DNA of 64,000 nucleotides from an uncultured SAR86 cluster bacterium (lineage in GTDB: Bacteria; Pseudomonadota; Gammaproteobacteria; Magnimaribacterales; D2472): positions 61,158 to 125,157 of the forward strand of contig CACOZT010000003.1 in NCBI GenBank assembly GCA_902631785.1, written 5' to 3'. Below, in pieces: positions 25,458 to 34,150 of this stretch; positions within the stretch are counted from its first letter, which is position 1; the number at the start of each line of letters is the position of its first letter. Made by a program: the position numbers and the translations under genes. Under the pieces are notes generated by a model. That model saw only the letters and a program-made list of their open reading frames with translations. It was not told where the DNA came from and ran no database searches.

Positions 25458-26634
25458 TTATACAGCTATTAATGATGCTGGCGTAAAGAAAAAAGGTATT
25501 CTGAGCGCAGACTCAGAAAGAGAGGCTAGAAAGCTTGTTAAAGACCTTAAATTAACACCATTAAAAATATCAAAGTCTAAAAATTTGGACAAAACTCTCA
25601 GAACAAAAAATAAAGATATCGTTTTAATGACTAGACAACTCGCAACATTGCTTGAAGCAAGCACTCCTATTGTGGATTCGATAGACATAACAGCTAGACA
25701 GACTAAAAATAAAAATTTAATTCATATTTTATACAATCTTAAAGAAGATCTTATTCAAGGTAAGAGGTTAGGAAATTCAATGAAAAAATATCCAGGTATT
25801 TTCTCAGACACCTATGTATCGATGGTTTCAGCAGGAGACTCTTCAGGAAATTTAGATACCGTTTTTTCCAAACTTGCAGATTACCTAGAAGAAAGCGCTT
25901 CTATAAGGCAAAAAGTTATATCAGCATTAACTTATCCACTTATATTAATTGGATTTTCGATTCTCGTAATAATATCTTTGTTAGCATTTGTTTTGCCTCA
26001 AGTTATTGATCAATTTATTAAAGCAGGTGCTGAATTACCATTTATAACAAAGTTTTTAATTGGAATTTCAAATAATATTATTCCCATATTATTGATAATC
26101 ACTTTTTTATCTGGAAGTAGCTATTATATTTACAAAAAATATACTAAGGATAAAAAAAATAAATTATTAGTTGATAAAAAGATTCTTGCTATCCCTTTCT
26201 TGGGTAATTTTATTTTAAATTCAGAGTTAGAGCGATTTTCAAGTACTATGGAACTACTTTTAGCCTCCGGCACAAATCTTGATATAGCTTTGGAAGAATG
26301 TTCAAAAATATTCAATAATCAATATCTATCAAATATAGTCATGAATGCTAAAGATGATGTAGTCGAAGGAAAAGACTTTGTTATTGCCATGAAACATGAT
26401 GAAATTTTTCCAGATATTTTTATCCAATTAATTTCAAGTGGATACAGGTCTGGCAATCTTGAAAAAATGTTTAATAAGGTTTCAAATTTTATGAAATCTG
26501 AAATTGAAAATAAAAGGTCCGTATTTTTATCACTATTAGAGCCAATAGTAATAATTTTTATGGGCGGATTTATTATGATGATAGTTCTGGCTATACTAAT
26601 ACCAATAATGCAAATGAATACTCTATCAATATGA
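25444..26634 (+). CDS. gspF: T2SS inner-membrane platform protein GspF
   Basis: 396 aa, standard for GspF/PilC. The start PSYSYTAINDAGVKKKGIL is the family N-terminus. Two cytoplasmic helical domains carry the repeated GNLDTVFSKLADYLEE and GNLEKMFNKVSNFMKSE blocks, each followed by membrane helices. It forms the platform between GspE and the pseudopilus. The gene overlaps both gspE and gspG, so its translation is coupled. Confidence 0.95.
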   Translation: MPSYSYTAINDAGVKKKGILSADSEREARKLVKDLKLTPLKISKSKNLDKTLRTKNKDIVLMTRQLATLLEASTPIVDSIDITARQTKNKNLIHILYNLKEDLIQGKRLGNSMKKYPGIFSDTYVSMVSAGDSSGNLDTVFSKLADYLEESASIRQKVISALTYPLILIGFSILVIISLLAFVLPQVIDQFIKAGAELPFITKFLIGISNNIIPILLIITFLSGSSYYIYKKYTKDKKNKLLVDKKILAIPFLGNFILNSELERFSSTMELLLASGTNLDIALEECSKIFNNQYLSNIVMNAKDDVVEGKDFVIAMKHDEIFPDIFIQLISSGYRSGNLEKMFNKVSNFMKSEIENKRSVFLSLLEPIVIIFMGGFIMMIVLAILIPIMQMNTLSI

Positions 26635-27065
26635 AAACCAGAGATGATGAAAAAGGCTTTACACTTATAGAATTAATGGCTGTTCTAGTTATTTTAGGTA
26701 TTTTAGCAACTGTAGTAGTTGTAAGTGTAGATCCGGTTTTTCAAAGAGCAAATCTTGAAAAAATTAGGGCCGATATGGCTAATACAAATAAAGCACTTGA
26801 ATTATATAGATTTAATGAATTGTCATACCCCTCGACGTCACAAGGCTTAGATGCTCTTGTAAGCCCGCACTCCGAATTAAAGAATCCATTTCTGTATCCA
26901 CAAGGAGGCTACATTTCTGCAATTCCGAAAGATCCATGGGGAAGAGAATATATTTATGAGTATCCTTCTAGACGCTCTCAAAAATATGACTTATATACTT
27001 TAGGCGCTGATGGAGTTGAGGGAGGATCTGGTGAAGATGCTGATTTTGGAAATTGGATGCAATAA
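26631..27065 (+). CDS. gspG: T2SS major pseudopilin GspG
   Basis: 144 aa. Leader MKTRDDEKG is cut before FTLIELMAVLVILGILATVVV, with Glu at +5. The C-terminal part has the major pseudopilin pattern: YPSTSQGLDALV, PKDPWGREYIYEYPS and GADGVEGGSGEDADFGNW, the last two forming the calcium site. It is the main subunit of the pseudopilus. It overlaps gspF by four bases and gspH by about 29. Confidence 0.96.
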   Translation: MKTRDDEKGFTLIELMAVLVILGILATVVVVSVDPVFQRANLEKIRADMANTNKALELYRFNELSYPSTSQGLDALVSPHSELKNPFLYPQGGYISAIPKDPWGREYIYEYPSRRSQKYDLYTLGADGVEGGSGEDADFGNWMQ

Positions 27066-27552
27066 TAAACAATATCGATCAGGATTTACTTTAATTGAGT
27101 TACTTGTTGTATTAATTATTATTGGAATAACGGCAACATTAATAACTGTAAACTTTAATTCACTAAATTCAATTGAAAAGCAGTCTAATTCATTTCAAAG
27201 AACTGTAAATTTTTTGACAGAGGAGAGTATTATTACTGGTAATGAGATTGGCCTATATCTGAGCTCAAATAAACAATTTGCAGAATATCTTACAGACGAC
27301 AATAAAAATAAAATAGATTCCAATTACAAAAATGCTTTTTGGTCAGAAACATCATCACTGAGGAAAACATTTAAATTTGAAGATGGATCAATTATAGAAT
27401 TGAATGACCAGATGCTTGAATTGCCAATGATGATTTTTTATCCATCTGGAGAAAACTCTGGTGGCCAAATAGATATTTATCACTCAAATTATATTCAAAG
27501 GCTAGTTATTTTTAGCAATGGAAAAATTACAGATGAAATTATCAGTTATTAA
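27037..27552 (+). CDS. gspH: T2SS minor pseudopilin GspH
   Basis: About 171 aa. The cleavage site is RSG/FTLIELLVVLIIIGITATLI. I prefer the ATG at 27037 over the track's 27010 because it gives a 16-residue leader and has GGAGG about a dozen bases upstream; a start inside gspG is needed in either case. The body is beta-rich with no further motif. GspH links the pseudopilus tip to the major subunit GspG. Confidence 0.85.
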   Translation: MLILEIGCNNKQYRSGFTLIELLVVLIIIGITATLITVNFNSLNSIEKQSNSFQRTVNFLTEESIITGNEIGLYLSSNKQFAEYLTDDNKNKIDSNYKNAFWSETSSLRKTFKFEDGSIIELNDQMLELPMMIFYPSGENSGGQIDIYHSNYIQRLVIFSNGKITDEIISY

Positions 27553-27901
27553 CAAAGGCTTTAGTTTAGTTGAAGTTGTAGTTGCCTTATTTATTTTAAG
27601 TGTATCTGTGATTACTATATATAACCTTATCTTATCAACTGCAGTATCAAGCTATGACTTAGAGCAAAGATATCTAGCTAAAGAAGTCGCAAATAATAGA
27701 ATTTCGTTAATAAATACAATTGAAAAATCATCAAAACCAACAGATAGAACTGGCCAGATGACAATGGGTGGACAAAAATGGATATGGGATGAAAGTATCG
27801 TTAACAGCCAAGACGATAATTTTTTTGAGTATAAGATTTCTGTAAAACTTGATGGTTCAGAAACATACATTTATTCCATTAATGGTTATTACACAAAATG
27901 A
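27533..27901 (+). CDS. gspI: T2SS minor pseudopilin GspI
   Basis: 122 aa from the ATG at 27533. Leader MKLSVINKG is followed by FSLVEVVVALFILSVSVI, and then LEQRYLAKEVANNRISLI, which is the conserved GspI helix (the common form is A-x-x-VAxNRL). It forms part of the tip complex with GspJ and GspK. The start lies within the last codons of gspH; the end overlaps gspJ by four bases. Confidence 0.9.
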   Translation: MKLSVINKGFSLVEVVVALFILSVSVITIYNLILSTAVSSYDLEQRYLAKEVANNRISLINTIEKSSKPTDRTGQMTMGGQKWIWDESIVNSQDDNFFEYKISVKLDGSETYIYSINGYYTK

Positions 27902-28491
27902 AAAAAGGTTTTACACTTATTGAAGTTTTAGTATCTTTGATCATTCTTTCAATGATCGCCGTTATTTCATCAAATATACTGCAATCATCTTTGAAAACAG
28001 AACGTCTTTCATCAGACAGACTACAATCAGCAAGAAAACTAAATTTTTCCTCAATCACACTCAAGCGAGACATAAGACAAATTATTAATGTTCCACTGCG
28101 AGATTTTTATGGCAATCAGATTAATGGAACATTTATTGGAAATAATACAGATAATATAATGACCTTTAATACAAAAATTAAATCTATATCAAACGATATA
28201 TCACCTATAAAAAGAGTCGAATACCAACTTGATGATAACAGACTCATCAGAAAACAATTTTATTCTTCTAATCCATATGACATAGATGAAAATATTAAAA
28301 CTGTTTTGATTGAAGATGTATCAGACTTAGATCTCAGATTTATGTATCAAGGTACATGGTATGAAAGATGGCCATCGGTACCAATAACTGAAAGAAAAAT
28401 ACCTACATTAATAAAAGTAGAATTTACCAAAAATAAAAAAGATTATGTATGGATAATCGAACCTAATATTGATTATGAATTCAAGAACTAG
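27898..28491 (+). CDS. gspJ: T2SS minor pseudopilin GspJ
   Basis: 197 aa. Leader MKKG is followed by FTLIEVLVSLIILSMIAVIS, with Glu at +5. The later part has SSITLKRDIRQIINVPLRD, matching the GspJ pattern of a conserved Arg-Asp in the helix after the pilin segment, and a WP-containing beta domain. It is part of the tip complex with GspI and GspK. It overlaps both neighbours by a few bases. Confidence 0.9.
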   Translation: MKKGFTLIEVLVSLIILSMIAVISSNILQSSLKTERLSSDRLQSARKLNFSSITLKRDIRQIINVPLRDFYGNQINGTFIGNNTDNIMTFNTKIKSISNDISPIKRVEYQLDDNRLIRKQFYSSNPYDIDENIKTVLIEDVSDLDLRFMYQGTWYERWPSVPITERKIPTLIKVEFTKNKKDYVWIIEPNIDYEFKN

Positions 28492-29443
28492 AGGCATAGT
28501 TTTAATTTCTATTTTATTGATAGTACTCTTACTATCCTCGGTTGCAGTTTTATTTGGTAACAAATATTTTTTATCCCTCAAAAGAGCAGAGTACATTGAG
28601 TTTCAGACGCTATCTTTGAATATTTTTAGAAATATTGAAGCACTATCAAAAGAAAAAATTGAAAAAGAACTTAAATTTAACCGAAGCAAAATTTCAAAAA
28701 ATAATCCAATTCTAAAAGATAATTTTTATTTTAATCTTAATGGAGCAGATATCTTTGGAAAAATATCAGATGCTAGTAATTGTCTTAATATAAATTCTAT
28801 CGTGATTATTAATGAAGGTGAATTTATTGAAAATGAGAATTCTATTGCATCAATCAGAAAAATACTTTCGTTAAATAAAGTTGATAATAATATTATTGAG
28901 GAAATTATAGATCAGACCATTGATTGGATTGATTATGATTCAAATCCTAGGGCTTATGGCCTTGAAGATTATTATTACTCTGGACCTCTTCATAATCCAA
29001 AAGAATATACTGGAATGAGATTGATGGTCTCAATAGATGAATTAAAAAGTATTCCAGCGGTAAAACAAATTGATTGGGCAATAATTCAAAGAAATTTTTG
29101 TGCTATTCCTGAAGCTGGCCAAATATCTCTTAACATTAATACTCTTAATTTAAAGGATGCTTATTTATTAAGCTCCTTATTTCCAAATATATCCTTACAA
29201 GAGGCTGAATATATTCTGGACAATATTCCAGAGTCAGGCTTCGATGATTTAATTAACTTTAAAAATAATTTTCCTGATATGAATTTTGATAATGCATACG
29301 GAGAGATCAAATTTAATTCAAATATTTATGAAATTAATACAGAAATAATTTTTGAAGATTTTGCATCATCTTCAAAAAGTAAAATAATTTATGAGGGTAA
29401 TAATAATGGTTTTATTATCTCAAGAATTTATAATGGAATTTGA
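28475..29443 (+). CDS. gspK: T2SS minor pseudopilin GspK
   Basis: 322 aa from the ATG at 28475. Leader MNSRTRG is followed by IVLISILLIVLLLSSVAVL; GspK lacks the usual Glu at +5, as here. The large domain has DASNCLNINSIV, the DQTIDWIDYDSNPR acidic loop that binds calcium, and a helical segment with INTLNLKDAYLLSSLF, all as in GspK. It caps the pseudopilus tip. The stop overlaps the gspL start (TGATG). Confidence 0.93.
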   Translation: MNSRTRGIVLISILLIVLLLSSVAVLFGNKYFLSLKRAEYIEFQTLSLNIFRNIEALSKEKIEKELKFNRSKISKNNPILKDNFYFNLNGADIFGKISDASNCLNINSIVIINEGEFIENENSIASIRKILSLNKVDNNIIEEIIDQTIDWIDYDSNPRAYGLEDYYYSGPLHNPKEYTGMRLMVSIDELKSIPAVKQIDWAIIQRNFCAIPEAGQISLNINTLNLKDAYLLSSLFPNISLQEAEYILDNIPESGFDDLINFKNNFPDMNFDNAYGEIKFNSNIYEINTEIIFEDFASSSKSKIIYEGNNNGFIISRIYNGI

Positions 29444-30600
29444 TGAATACGATTGTTGCATATCCTGATAGTTTAAGTTTTAGTAATGGTAAATATCATC
29501 ACAGTTCTGACAATTACAAACAAACAAACACTTTTTCAAATTTAAATGAATTTGATTCTTTAAGTCAAAAAGATACTTTTATTTATCTTGTTCCATCTTC
29601 AATAATAAGCAGCTATGTTTTTGAGAATAATCAGAATCTTTCAAAACAAAATAATCTAGCTAATTTCATATCAGATATTGATTCATTTATCGTAGACGAT
29701 ATCTCAAAGAACGAATTTTTTATTTTTAATGAGAATAGTTTTGTTGTTAATAAAACATTGTATGAAGAACTAAATACCATGTTAAATAAATTGAATTGCA
29801 AAGTTCTAGTTTTACCAGATTATTTTTTAAATAGACAATTCGGAAAAGATACTATTACAGAATTTAATAATAAGTTTTTATTTTCCTTCAAAAATGGTAC
29901 CGGTAGTTCAATAGAACATGATTCATTAAATCAATATATTGAAACTGTGAAAATTAATTATCCAGATTTTGATCCAATTATTTATTGTGATAGTGATGTG
30001 AAGGACTTGAAAACATTTAAGATCAGAAAAAAATTTAATATCTCTGATTTCGTTAAGAATAAAAATGATAAAGAACCAAATTTATTTAAGTTTGAAGTCT
30101 CTATTAAAAATATTTTTAATAAACTTAATTTCACGAGAATGGAGTTATATTTATGTACATTCCTAATATTTTGTTCTTTGTCTCTTCCTTACTTATTTGT
30201 ATCTCAAAATAATAAGCAAATAAGCATCTACGAATCAGAAACCTTTAATATTTTTAAAGCAATAGATAAAAATACTAATAGAGTAGTGACTCCAAAGATT
30301 CAAATAGATCAACTTATTAATCAAATATCTCTTATTCCATTAGCAGAAATAGATAATCCTATTTCAAATTTTAGTAACTTAAACTTTTTGGTTTCTCTTG
30401 GTGAAAATTATCTTAAAAGTGTAGATATAGATTTTAATTCAAATGAGGCAGTATTATCTTTAGAAGGCCTACCAGAGATTCAATATCGATTGATTAAAAA
30501 TACTGTTGGAAGTTTAAATGTCGAAATTATAGGTGAGAATGTAGCTTCAAATGAAAATTTGATTTCTGGTGAGATTAAGATTGGATTTTACAATGAATAA
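29443..30600 (+). CDS. gspL: T2SS inner-membrane protein GspL (divergent)
   Basis: 385 aa from the ATG overlapping the gspK stop. The assignment rests on position, size and layout: a cytoplasmic actin-like N-terminal half, one membrane helix (LYLCTFLIFCSLSLPYLFV near residue 235) and a small periplasmic ferredoxin-like domain. Sequence conservation is low, as is usual for GspL. It would couple GspE to GspM. Confidence 0.8.
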   Translation: MNTIVAYPDSLSFSNGKYHHSSDNYKQTNTFSNLNEFDSLSQKDTFIYLVPSSIISSYVFENNQNLSKQNNLANFISDIDSFIVDDISKNEFFIFNENSFVVNKTLYEELNTMLNKLNCKVLVLPDYFLNRQFGKDTITEFNNKFLFSFKNGTGSSIEHDSLNQYIETVKINYPDFDPIIYCDSDVKDLKTFKIRKKFNISDFVKNKNDKEPNLFKFEVSIKNIFNKLNFTRMELYLCTFLIFCSLSLPYLFVSQNNKQISIYESETFNIFKAIDKNTNRVVTPKIQIDQLINQISLIPLAEIDNPISNFSNLNFLVSLGENYLKSVDIDFNSNEAVLSLEGLPEIQYRLIKNTVGSLNVEIIGENVASNENLISGEIKIGFYNE

Positions 30601-31042
30601 TTTTTTGAATAACTTAAATAATAGAGAAAGAAATTTAATAATGGCTGCTTTATTAATGGTTGTTACTTTAATATTATTTTTTATTGTCAGTAATACAATT
30701 CAGTCCTTGAATTTTTCATCAAAAAAACTTGATAAAGCTAAATCTGATTATGAATACGTAGCTCTAAAAGCTCAACAACTTAGTAATTTATTAATTAATC
30801 AGTCAAATGATCCATCTGAGATCGAATCATTTATAGAGAACTCGTTAGACTTAGATATAAAAAATCTTGAAGTAGCTAATATTGATGAGTACCTAAAAAT
30901 TTCTTTTGAAACAAAAAATTTACAGGAATCTTTCTCTGTTTCAGACAAGATAGCTTTTATGTTAGAAAAAGATTTTAGTAAAGTAACTTATTCAAAAAAC
31001 GAGAAGGGATCTTTTACAGAGCTTTTTATTATCAATCCTTAA
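30593..31042 (+). CDS. gspM: T2SS inner-membrane protein GspM (divergent)
   Basis: 149 aa from the ATG at 30593. A short cytoplasmic start with RERNLIMAAL is followed by one membrane helix (LLMVVTLILFFIVS), a coiled-coil-like stretch and a small periplasmic domain. Position after gspL and this layout identify GspM. There is no gspN after it; many T2SS operons lack gspN. It overlaps gspL by eight bases and is the last gene of the operon. Confidence 0.8.
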   Translation: MNNFLNNLNNRERNLIMAALLMVVTLILFFIVSNTIQSLNFSSKKLDKAKSDYEYVALKAQQLSNLLINQSNDPSEIESFIENSLDLDIKNLEVANIDEYLKISFETKNLQESFSVSDKIAFMLEKDFSKVTYSKNEKGSFTELFIINP

Positions 31043-31050
31043 ATTTAACT

Positions 31051-31914
31051 TCATTTTTCGTTATATATTGATATTTTTTTTGAATAAATTTCATGGAAAA
31101 TTTTAACTGCAATTGAATCAGACACCCCCCACTTAGTTGATTGTATAGTTTTAATGTCTAATTTTTTAATAATCTTTTCATAGATTTTTAATGCAAAATC
31201 AATGACGTCAGCTCTGTCACTCGCAAACCCAAACTCATTAATTTTTTCCTCTATTTTAAGATTTCTTAGATGCTTATATTTTTTTAAAAAATCGTCAGTT
31301 TTCATTTTTTTTGATTTATTTGCATTTAAAAAGGCTTTGATGTTACCTCCAACTCCTATAATTTCTTTTATATCACTGAATTGGCTTAACCATTTATCCA
31401 TTCTTTCCCATTCATTTTTTTCATCTTTTTTAAGCATCAACCTAACAGCACCTAATTGAAATGATTGAAATGAATGAATTGAGTTGTCGTAAATATATAT
31501 CTCAGTACTTCCACCACCAACATCAACATACATTTTGTTTCTTTCTTTTTGAGCTTTTGGATGAAAACTTATTAATTGAGCCTCTTCAAGACCTGAAATT
31601 ATTCTAATTGGATGTTCAATTTTATTTTCTATATATCTTCTTGCATCTTCAGAATTTGAGGTATTTCTTAGAGCGCTAGTTGCCACTATTTCATATTGAC
31701 TAATCCCGTCTTTTATAAATTTTTTTTGATATTTTTTTAAAGTATGTGTTAACTCTTTTAGTTTTTTTTCAGATAATTTCCCTTTTTTGAATACTTCTGC
31801 ACCAAGTCGAATTGGTGAGCGAATTCCATCAATATACTTAATTGAGGTGGGTGTTGTTTTAAAAATCTTAGATTTAACTGCGTTAGTTCCTATATCAACT
31901 GATGCAATCTTCAT
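31051..31914 (-). CDS. Ppx/GppA-family phosphatase, short form
   Basis: 287 aa, only the actin-like catalytic core; E. coli Ppx and GppA are about 500 aa. Motifs: VDIGTNAVKSKIF (phosphate loop 1), IVATSALRNTSNSEDA, ISGLEEAQLIS and YVDVGGGSTEIYIYD (loop 2). The family releases phosphate from the end of polyphosphate or the 5'-phosphate of pppGpp. Overlap by four bases with ppk2 upstream favours polyphosphate as the substrate. The missing C-terminal region resembles short Ppx forms known from some bacteria. Confidence 0.87.
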   Translation of the reverse strand: MKIASVDIGTNAVKSKIFKTTPTSIKYIDGIRSPIRLGAEVFKKGKLSEKKLKELTHTLKKYQKKFIKDGISQYEIVATSALRNTSNSEDARRYIENKIEHPIRIISGLEEAQLISFHPKAQKERNKMYVDVGGGSTEIYIYDNSIHSFQSFQLGAVRLMLKKDEKNEWERMDKWLSQFSDIKEIIGVGGNIKAFLNANKSKKMKTDDFLKKYKHLRNLKIEEKINEFGFASDRADVIDFALKIYEKIIKKLDIKTIQSTKWGVSDSIAVKIFHEIYSKKISIYNEK

Positions 31915-32750
31915 GAATTATCACTGTATTTGCTGATAATCATGAATTGATCATATGAAAGATTATCGAATTGCACACCTTCTAAATTGGATGAATAATT
32001 GTTAAGGGATTTAGACCATTTTGTTGGCTTAAGTATCTTTTTGCCTTCATATTCTGTTTTAATCAAGAGGTATCTAAGTGATGTTAGTCTTGCAATCATC
32101 TTATTATTAGAATTGATAGAGACCCATGGACTATTATCGGTACTTGTTTGATTAAACATTTGCTCTTTGTATAAGGTGAATGCATTCCACTTAGTTATAA
32201 TTTTTTCATCGTTTTTTGAAAGCTTCCAATATTTTAATTCTGAATTCTTTCTTGCCTTCATTCGTATCTCTTGTTGATCTTTAGATAAAGAAAAATAAAA
32301 CTTTGTTAGTTCAACTCCATTATCCATTTGTTCATCTTCCCATTTATTAACTTTTTTCATAAAAGTTCTATATTGATTTTCAGAGCAATAACCCATAATC
32401 GGTTCTGTAATTGCACGTGTATACCAGGAACGGTCTAGGAACGAAATTTCTCCTCTGCGTGGTAATGCTTTTTTCCACCTTTGGAACCAATGCGAGGATT
32501 CCCATTTGGTTGGAATACCAAGTTGAACATAGTTAAAGTGTTGAGGTCTTAAATATTCAGAAAAAAATCGAATAGCAGTACTCTTTCCTGCAGTGTCCCT
32601 TCCTTCAAAAATAATACATAACTTTCTATTATTTTTAATAACATCTTCTTGAAGCTTTAGTAACTCAATTCTTAATCTTCTTTTTTCACGATCATACGCT
32701 TTAGCATCTAAACTTTTGTACTCACTTTGATCTAAAGAAATAAGACTCAT
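31911..32750 (-). CDS. ppk2: Polyphosphate kinase 2
   Basis: 279 aa, a single PPK2 domain. Walker A is EGRDTAGKST near residue 49, followed by the LRPQHFNYVQLG region, the conserved PTKWESSHWFQRW and the Walker B/lid FLDRSWYTRA. PPK2 enzymes move phosphate between polyphosphate and nucleotides, usually making GTP or ATP from polyphosphate. It is cotranscribed with the ppx-type gene and divergent from the Pit permease, which ties phosphate uptake, storage and mobilisation together. Confidence 0.94.
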   Translation of the reverse strand: MSLISLDQSEYKSLDAKAYDREKRRLRIELLKLQEDVIKNNRKLCIIFEGRDTAGKSTAIRFFSEYLRPQHFNYVQLGIPTKWESSHWFQRWKKALPRRGEISFLDRSWYTRAITEPIMGYCSENQYRTFMKKVNKWEDEQMDNGVELTKFYFSLSKDQQEIRMKARKNSELKYWKLSKNDEKIITKWNAFTLYKEQMFNQTSTDNSPWVSINSNNKMIARLTSLRYLLIKTEYEGKKILKPTKWSKSLNNYSSNLEGVQFDNLSYDQFMIISKYSDNS

Positions 32751-32831
32751 AATTATTCTTGGCTATTGATTGCTATATTTTACTATTCCTTATCAAAAAC
32801 TTCGTAAATAAATGACAAAACTTTAATCATT

Positions 32832-32849
32832 TAGTAACACTTTTGTAAC
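32832..32849 (+). promoter_or_regulatory. Candidate Pho box upstream of the Pit permease
   Basis: TAGTAAC-ACTT-TTGTAAC, two 7-mers exactly 11 bases apart with an A/T spacer, matching the PhoB-box layout though with GTAAC instead of GTCAT cores. TTAAAT at 32860 is in place as a -10. It lies within the 146-base gap shared with ppk2. Confidence 0.55.
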
Positions 32850-32896
32850 ATTACTTAAGTTAAATAGAACATGTAAATTAATTACAAAAAAATATT

Positions 32897-34144
32897 ATGG
32901 AAAATTTATTTTTAGACCCGACGATTATATTGTTAATTGCAGCTTTTGCTGGTTTCTTTATGGCTTTTGGTATTGGAGCAAATGATGTTGCTAATGCTAT
33001 GGGAACTTCTGTAGGAAGTAAAGCTATTACATTTAGACAAGCAATATTTATAGCAGCTATTTTTGAGTTTCTTGGAGCTTATCTAGCAGGTGGTGAGGTC
33101 ACCTCAACTATAAGAAAAGGAATAGTCTCACCAGATTTATATATTGGACAAGAAAATATTTTTATAATCGGTATGATGTCAGCATTATTTGCTGCTGCTA
33201 CCTGGTTGCTATTAGCTAGCTCAAAGGGTTGGCCAGTTTCAACAACACATTCAATTGTGGGTTCGATAGTAGGTTTTGTTATTATCTCTATGGGCTTTGC
33301 ATCAGTTTCTTGGGGTAAAGTTGGAACTATCGCTGCTAGTTGGGTTGTTTCTCCTGCTGTATCTGGAACTATGGCATTTTTATTTTTCTTAAGTGCTAAA
33401 AAATTAATTTTAGACAGAAGAGATCCAGAACAAGCAGCAGTATCTTTGATACCTTTTTATGGGTTTTTTGTAGCAGTAATTATAGGTTTAGTAACTGCAA
33501 GAAAAGGATTGAAGCACGTAGGCTTACCACTAACAGACAACGAAGTTGTTCTAGTTACTATAGGTTTTGGAGTAGTTGTAACTATCGTAACTGCAATTTT
33601 ATTAAATTTAAATAAAGATAAAATTAAAGAATATGGTGTTGAATCAGCTTTTGCAGTTCTAATGATAGTAACTGCTTCAGCAATGGCCTTTGCACACGGA
33701 TCAAACGATGTTGCAAATGCTATTGGACCAATGTCAGCAATAATAAGTGTTGCCTCAGAAGGTGCAATAGGTGCTAAGGCAGCTGTTAGTCCATGGGTAT
33801 TGTTAATAGGTGGTATAGGTATTGTTTTTGGATTGGCAATGCTCGGTGGAAGAGTAATTAAGACAGTAGGCAGCAAGATTACTCATTTAACACCTAGTCT
33901 TGGTTTTTCTGCAGAAATGGCGGCAGCATCAACAGTTGTAGCTGCTACTTATATAGGATTTCCAATATCAACAACACATACATTAGTAGGTGCAGTTATA
34001 GGAGTTGGATTGGCAAAAGGTGTCTCTCATTTAGATCTTGGTTCTATTGGAAGAATTGTTCTTTCTTGGGTTGTAACAATCCCAGCTGGAGCAAGTCTAA
34101 CAATATTATTTTATTTTATATTAAAGACAGTTTTTGGGGTTTAA
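32897..34144 (+). CDS. Inorganic phosphate transporter, PiT family
   Basis: 415 aa with about ten hydrophobic segments and the two inverted family signatures: GANDVANAMGTSVGS near residue 27 and GSNDVANAIGPMSA near residue 270. The SKGWPVSTTHSIVG and GFPISTTHTLVG pairs are also kept. It carries phosphate in symport with H+ or Na+ across the inner membrane. A candidate Pho box lies 48 bases upstream, and the porin gene begins six bases downstream. Confidence 0.95.
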   Translation: MENLFLDPTIILLIAAFAGFFMAFGIGANDVANAMGTSVGSKAITFRQAIFIAAIFEFLGAYLAGGEVTSTIRKGIVSPDLYIGQENIFIIGMMSALFAAATWLLLASSKGWPVSTTHSIVGSIVGFVIISMGFASVSWGKVGTIAASWVVSPAVSGTMAFLFFLSAKKLILDRRDPEQAAVSLIPFYGFFVAVIIGLVTARKGLKHVGLPLTDNEVVLVTIGFGVVVTIVTAILLNLNKDKIKEYGVESAFAVLMIVTASAMAFAHGSNDVANAIGPMSAIISVASEGAIGAKAAVSPWVLLIGGIGIVFGLAMLGGRVIKTVGSKITHLTPSLGFSAEMAAASTVVAATYIGFPISTTHTLVGAVIGVGLAKGVSHLDLGSIGRIVLSWVVTIPAGASLTILFYFILKTVFGV

Positions 34145-34150
34145 ATCCAA

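Noticed and set aside
33457-33876. 139-aa ORF antisense to the Pit permease
   Set aside because: Proline/threonine/isoleucine-rich shadow of a membrane protein frame; no ribosome site or domain.
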